Positions 13,544 through 16,670 of a stretch of DNA of 16,670 nt are shown piece by piece (within the stretch, counting starts at the first letter, position 1; each line of letters begins with the position of its first letter). Position numbers and translations under genes: made by a program. Under the pieces are notes generated by a model. The model was not told the DNA's origin. It made no database searches and was given only the letters and a program-made list of their open reading frames with translations. Source of the stretch: Candidatus Izemoplasma sp. (GTDB lineage: Bacteria > Bacillota_I > Bacilli_A > Izemoplasmatales > Izemoplasmataceae); NCBI GenBank assembly GCA_007116205.1, contig SKIY01000067.1, forward strand, positions 1 through 16,670, read 5' to 3'.

Positions 13544-14926
13544 ATGGATGTAAGAACATTGCATGAACGTTACAAATCATTAGGTGATCAAACCGTAGAG
13601 GTCGCTGGTTGGGTTAGAAACAACCGTGCACAAAAGGCATTTGGATTTATTGACTTAAATGATGGGACAAACTTTAATGGTATTCAAATAGTATATGAAG
13701 ATGGCTTTGTGGAAGCTTTTAAATCAATTCAAAAGATTCGGATTGGGTCAAGTATCCGCGTCAAAGGAAAATTGATAGAAACACCGGATATGAAACAACC
13801 CTTCGAAATCAAGGCGACACAGATTGATTTGGTTGGAGATGCTTCTGAAGATTATCCGATGCAGCCAAAACGCCACAGCAGAGAATTTTTAAGACAAAAT
13901 GCGCATTTACGCCCACGCACAAACTTATTTACCGCTGTTTTTAGAGTGCGTAGTATATTGACACATGCAATCCACAGCTATTTTCAAGAGCGTAATTTTA
14001 TACATTTAGCGAGCCCTATTATTACTGGGGTCGATGCTGAAGGTGCAGGAGAATTTTTTAGATTAACGAACTTTGATCTAAGTAATATACCTAAAACAGA
14101 AGATGGCGCGATTGAATTTAAACAAGACTTTTTTGGTAAGCCAACATATTTAACTGTAACAGGGCAGCTTGAAGCTGAAATCTTTGCGCAAGCATTTTCA
14201 AGGGCGTATACTTTCGGGCCAACATTCCGCGCGGAAAAATCAAATACACAAACTCATGCTTCTGAGTTTTGGATGGTTGAACCAGAAATGGCATTTACGG
14301 ACTTAAAAGGAAACATGGATTCTGCCGAAGAGATGGTTAAATACATTATTCAGTACGTTATAGATCGTGCACCGGAAGAGATGGCGTTTTTTGATCGGTT
14401 TGTGCAAAAGGGCTTGCTTAAAAAACTCAATGAAGTTGTTAATAAACCTTTTAAACAAGTAACCCATAAAGCAGCAATCGAAATTCTTCAAAAAGCGAAA
14501 GTTCAGTTTGAAAATACGCCTGTTCAAGGTAGTGATTTTGCTAAAGAACATGAAAAATATCTTGTGCAACACTTTGATGGGCCGGTATTTGTTATCGATT
14601 GGCCAAAAGATATTAAAGCATTCTATATGCGCTTAAATGATGATCTTGAAACTGTTGCGGCGATGGACTTGTTGGTACCACAAGCTGGTGAGTTAATCGG
14701 TGGGAGTCAACGTGAAGAACGGTTGGATGTACTCAAAAGTCGCATGAAAGACATGCAAATACCTGAAGCTGATTTATGGTGGTATTTAGATCTTCGAAAA
14801 TATGGAACAACACCACATTCAGGATATGGAATGGGCTTCGATCGGATGTTAATGTACTTAACAGGGGTTGAAAATATTAGAGATGTTATACCTTTCCCAA
14901 GAACACCAAAAAACTGTGAATTTTAA
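13544..14926 (+). CDS. asnS: Asparaginyl-tRNA synthetase
   Basis: AsnS activates asparagine and charges tRNA-Asn directly. It is a class IIb enzyme of 460 residues, normal for the family. An N-terminal OB-fold anticodon-binding domain (about 15-110; VEVAGWVRNNRAQKAFGFIDLNDG) precedes the catalytic core. Motif 2 begins at Phe228-Arg229 (FRAEKSNTQTHASEFWMVEPE), the SEFWMVEPE form typical of AsnRS rather than AspRS. Motif 3 is GYGMGFDRMLMYLTG with Arg434, and the protein ends in PFPRTPKNCEF (family usually PFPRTPGNAEF). The AAC specifier in its T-box leader gives independent support. ATG 13544 follows GGAGG (13531-13535) with 8 nt spacing. Its presence suggests direct charging of tRNA-Asn rather than only the transamidation route. 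Confidence 0.97.
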   Translation: MDVRTLHERYKSLGDQTVEVAGWVRNNRAQKAFGFIDLNDGTNFNGIQIVYEDGFVEAFKSIQKIRIGSSIRVKGKLIETPDMKQPFEIKATQIDLVGDASEDYPMQPKRHSREFLRQNAHLRPRTNLFTAVFRVRSILTHAIHSYFQERNFIHLASPIITGVDAEGAGEFFRLTNFDLSNIPKTEDGAIEFKQDFFGKPTYLTVTGQLEAEIFAQAFSRAYTFGPTFRAEKSNTQTHASEFWMVEPEMAFTDLKGNMDSAEEMVKYIIQYVIDRAPEEMAFFDRFVQKGLLKKLNEVVNKPFKQVTHKAAIEILQKAKVQFENTPVQGSDFAKEHEKYLVQHFDGPVFVIDWPKDIKAFYMRLNDDLETVAAMDLLVPQAGELIGGSQREERLDVLKSRMKDMQIPEADLWWYLDLRKYGTTPHSGYGMGFDRMLMYLTGVENIRDVIPFPRTPKNCEF

Positions 14927-14933
14927 CACTAAA

Positions 14934-14967
14934 AAAAAGACTTATCAAATTTCTGATAAGTCTTTTT
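14934..14967. terminator. Bidirectional terminator between asnS and the SPFH gene
   Basis: AAAAAGACTTATCA (14934-14947) is perfectly repeated in inverted form at 14954-14967 around the loop AATTTC. A-run on one side and T-run on the other make it effective in both directions for the convergent genes. Confidence 0.9.
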
Positions 14968-14971
14968 AATA

Positions 14972-15907
14972 CTATTTTTTATCTTTTTTATCATCCATTG
15001 AAACTTTAGGAATATCTGTTTTAAATGCTTCAGCAAGTGTTGAAGCAAGACCGACCATACCTTGCATATCAGATGGAATAATAAGTTTTGTTGCTTGACC
15101 ATCAGCAATCGTTTCCATTGCTTTGAATGCTTCAAGACGTAAGAATGCCTCATCAGCACCAGCTTCTTTAATGAGCTCAATACCCTTAGCTGTTGCGTTT
15201 TGGACTTTAAGAATCGCTTGAGCTTTACCTTCAGCCTCTAAGATACGTACTTGTTTTTCACCATCAGCACGTAAAATTTGTGACTCGCGTTCACCTTCTG
15301 CAGTTAAGATTGCAGAGCGTTTATTACCTTCTGCGATAAGAATTGATTGACGTTTTTCACGTTCTGCACGCATTTGTTTTTCCATGGCTTCGCGGATATC
15401 TTTTGGTGGAATAATGTTTTTCAATTCAACACGGTTAATTTTAATACCCCATGGATCTGTTGCTTCATCTAGAATCGAACGCATACGCTCGTTGATAACA
15501 TCACGAGAAGTAAGTGATTCATCAAGTTCTAAATCCCCGATAATATTACGGAGAGTAGTTGCAGTTAAATTTTCAATCGCTTTGATTGGAAAGTTAACTC
15601 CGTAAGTATACAGTTTCGGGTCGGTAATTTGGAAGAAGACCACCGTATCGATTTGCATCGTTACGTTATCTTTTGTAATTACTGGTTGTGGATCAAAATC
15701 GACAACTTGTTCCTTAATTGAAACTTTCATTTTAATACGATCAATAAATGGTACTAAGAAATGAATCCCGACATCCCAAGTTACATAATATCCCCCTAAA
15801 CGCTCAACGATAAATCGATTCGCTTGGGTGACAATTGTGAAGCGTGTTGCTAAATACACTAAAATGACTAAAATGACAATAATTGTTAAAATAAGTCCAG
15901 TTCCCAT
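14972..15907 (-). CDS. SPFH/stomatin-family membrane protein (QmcA/paraslipin-like)
   Basis: A 311-residue SPFH protein. One N-terminal membrane segment (about residues 3-22) is followed by the SPFH (Band 7) domain from about 24 to 200, with blocks VERLGGYYVTWDVGIHFLVPFID, TKDNVTMQID and LRNIIGDLELDE. A long Ala/Glu-rich coiled coil (about 175-245) repeats AEG-type units (ILIAEGNKRSAILTAEG and so on). The tail is charged (DDKKDKK). Such proteins form large ring or cage oligomers in membrane microdomains and often pair with an NfeD-family partner, which lies two genes upstream on this strand. They are linked to membrane quality control, e.g. with FtsH. ATG 15907 follows GGAGG 8 nt away. The order NfeD, RDD protein, SPFH suggests one operon, with an added internal promoter. 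Exact role unknown. Confidence 0.92.
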   Translation of the reverse strand: MGTGLILTIIVILVILVYLATRFTIVTQANRFIVERLGGYYVTWDVGIHFLVPFIDRIKMKVSIKEQVVDFDPQPVITKDNVTMQIDTVVFFQITDPKLYTYGVNFPIKAIENLTATTLRNIIGDLELDESLTSRDVINERMRSILDEATDPWGIKINRVELKNIIPPKDIREAMEKQMRAEREKRQSILIAEGNKRSAILTAEGERESQILRADGEKQVRILEAEGKAQAILKVQNATAKGIELIKEAGADEAFLRLEAFKAMETIADGQATKLIIPSDMQGMVGLASTLAEAFKTDIPKVSMDDKKDKK

Positions 15908-15941
15908 GTGTAATGCCTCCTAATTTAATTTATATATATCT

Positions 15942-15969
15942 ATTATACTCTTTAAATACGTTCTTGCAA
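15942..15969 (-). promoter_or_regulatory. Candidate internal promoter of the SPFH gene
   Basis: On the minus strand a perfect TATAAT (15942-15947) is preceded, after 16 nt, by TTGCAA (15964-15969; 4 of 6). The -35 lies inside the end of the RDD gene. The SPFH gene could thus be expressed separately from the genes upstream of it. Confidence 0.6.
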
Positions 15970-16575
15970 TGGGTCAACGACATCAGCATCACTTAATATA
16001 CGAGATTTTGTTAAGATATCGCGTAAAGTCTTTTTGTTTCTTGTTAAAATAATCATGTAAACATCTACAAAAATTCCAAAACCAAGTGTGAAAATCCAGT
16101 AAAAATATTTCAAAAATACCTCGCGTACGATTAGGTTTAATGGTGCTGGCGACCCTCTATATTCTAACCCGAGTAATTGTCTACCAAATGTTTGTCCTTT
16201 AAGGACGACATTATAAACACCGATTAAAACTAAGAACCCCCCGATGAGCATGACAGATTCAAAAAATATAAAATTATCTCTAACCTGATAGGCTTCTGGC
16301 GCGATATTTCTATAATACTGTAAAAGTTGGTCACGTTCATCAATAAATTCAGGACCACTTATTTCTTCACTATCATAACGATCTCGTAACACCTCAAACT
16401 CTTCAAGGTATTGCCCATGAACCGTTTCAAACTCATCCATTAAAGCATCAAAATCATCAATTCTGCTTATGTAAATAGGGCGAGCTATAGCGTAGTGTAA
16501 TATGATAATAGCGGTTGCAACAATCAAAAAATCTAAGATAAATGATATTGTGCGCTTTAGGGCACCAGCATTCAC
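15952..16575 (-). CDS. RDD-family membrane protein with acidic extramembrane insert
   Basis: A 207-residue membrane protein. Three hydrophobic segments are visible: about 10-31, 103-125 and 156-178. The RDD family pattern is present: Arg8 and Asp15 in LKRTISFILD, GQTFGRQLLGL between segments 2 and 3, and LRDILTKS (Asp186) after segment 3. Between segments 1 and 2 is a 60-70-residue charged stretch (about 35-100) with about 19 acidic and 6 basic residues and helix-forming character, much longer than the short loop usual in the family. Function of RDD proteins is mostly unknown; some have been proposed as ion exchangers or channels. The start is GTG 16575, overlapping the NfeD stop codon as GTGA, with a GGTGA-like ribosome binding site inside nfeD; translation is probably coupled. 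Confidence 0.85.
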   Translation of the reverse strand: MNAGALKRTISFILDFLIVATAIIILHYAIARPIYISRIDDFDALMDEFETVHGQYLEEFEVLRDRYDSEEISGPEFIDERDQLLQYYRNIAPEAYQVRDNFIFFESVMLIGGFLVLIGVYNVVLKGQTFGRQLLGLEYRGSPAPLNLIVREVFLKYFYWIFTLGFGIFVDVYMIILTRNKKTLRDILTKSRILSDADVVDPLQERI

Positions 16576-16670
16576 AGTTTCACCACAATCAATTTGACCC
16601 CTTCAATTGATAAAATCTCAACTTTCTCATCAACTAAAACAATCTCGTCACCAGATGTAATTGCTGTCCA
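16572..16670 (-). CDS. NfeD-family protein, C-terminal end (rest outside window)
   Basis: The minus-strand frame from the window edge to TGA at 16574-16572 gives 32 residues. They begin WTAITSGDEIVLVDEKVEIL and continue with SIEGVKLIVVKL. The pattern W-x-A....I..G..V.V..IEG..L.V is that of the C-terminal OB-fold of NfeD proteins, which commonly partner SPFH/stomatin proteins such as the one encoded two genes downstream. Only this end is visible, so neither the length nor the presence of membrane or protease domains can be judged. The TGA stop overlaps the GTG start of the RDD gene. Confidence 0.75.
   Translation of the reverse strand, partial: WTAITSGDEIVLVDEKVEILSIEGVKLIVVKL

Noticed and set aside
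1..16670. CRISPR arrays, insertion sequences, tRNA or rRNA genes, phage genes, defence systems
   Set aside because: I found no regularly spaced direct repeats, transposase-like frames, tRNA-like cloverleafs or rRNA segments; gene content is uniformly housekeeping with even composition.

Overview
The window is a stretch of bacterial chromosome from a low-GC, Bacillota/Mollicutes-type organism. The DNA is AT-rich, the genes carry strong GGAGG-type ribosome binding sites, and two aminoacyl-tRNA synthetase genes are controlled by T-box leaders. The gene set (gyrB-gyrA, serS, rnmV-ksgA, ispE, spoVG, prs) is the one found next to oriC in Bacillus subtilis. UGA is a stop codon here (ends of rnmV and nfeD), so this is not a code-4 Mycoplasma or Spiroplasma. 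A standard-code lineage near Acholeplasma, Izemoplasma, Haloplasma or Erysipelotrichia would fit, but that placement is inference.

Layout. Positions 1-3364 hold the 3' end of gyrB and complete gyrA. Positions 3365-4908 form a promoter, a serine T-box leader and serS, followed closely by an M17 leucyl aminopeptidase (to 6291). A bidirectional terminator separates this from a minus-strand pair, a PpaX-like HAD phosphatase and a HIT protein (6321-7404). Divergently from these runs pta (7518-8474), and then a unit of diacylglycerol kinase-like gene, rnmV and ksgA (8531-10853). A parS-like palindrome lies just before ispE (10917-11759). spoVG (11857-12117) and prs (12232-13200) follow, each with its own promoter. 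An asparagine T-box leader controls asnS (13544-14926). After another bidirectional terminator comes a minus-strand membrane cluster: NfeD (C-terminal end only), an RDD membrane protein and an SPFH/stomatin protein.

How the genes fit together. The plus-strand genes serve DNA topology, tRNA charging (each synthetase gated by its own uncharged tRNA), rRNA maturation and modification (RNase M5, KsgA), isoprenoid precursors (IspE), PRPP supply and acetyl-phosphate metabolism. The SPFH and NfeD families commonly work together in membrane microdomains; the RDD protein is translationally coupled to NfeD.

The content is mostly conserved housekeeping and I see no clearly new multi-gene system. The observations most worth checking are the parS-like site at 10869-10884, a C-terminal LSLF motif on the acidic tail of GyrA that resembles a sliding-clamp-binding peptide, an RDD protein with a long acidic extramembrane insert, and a compacted version of the Bacillus rnmV-to-prs gene order that keeps spoVG but lacks the neighbouring sporulation genes.
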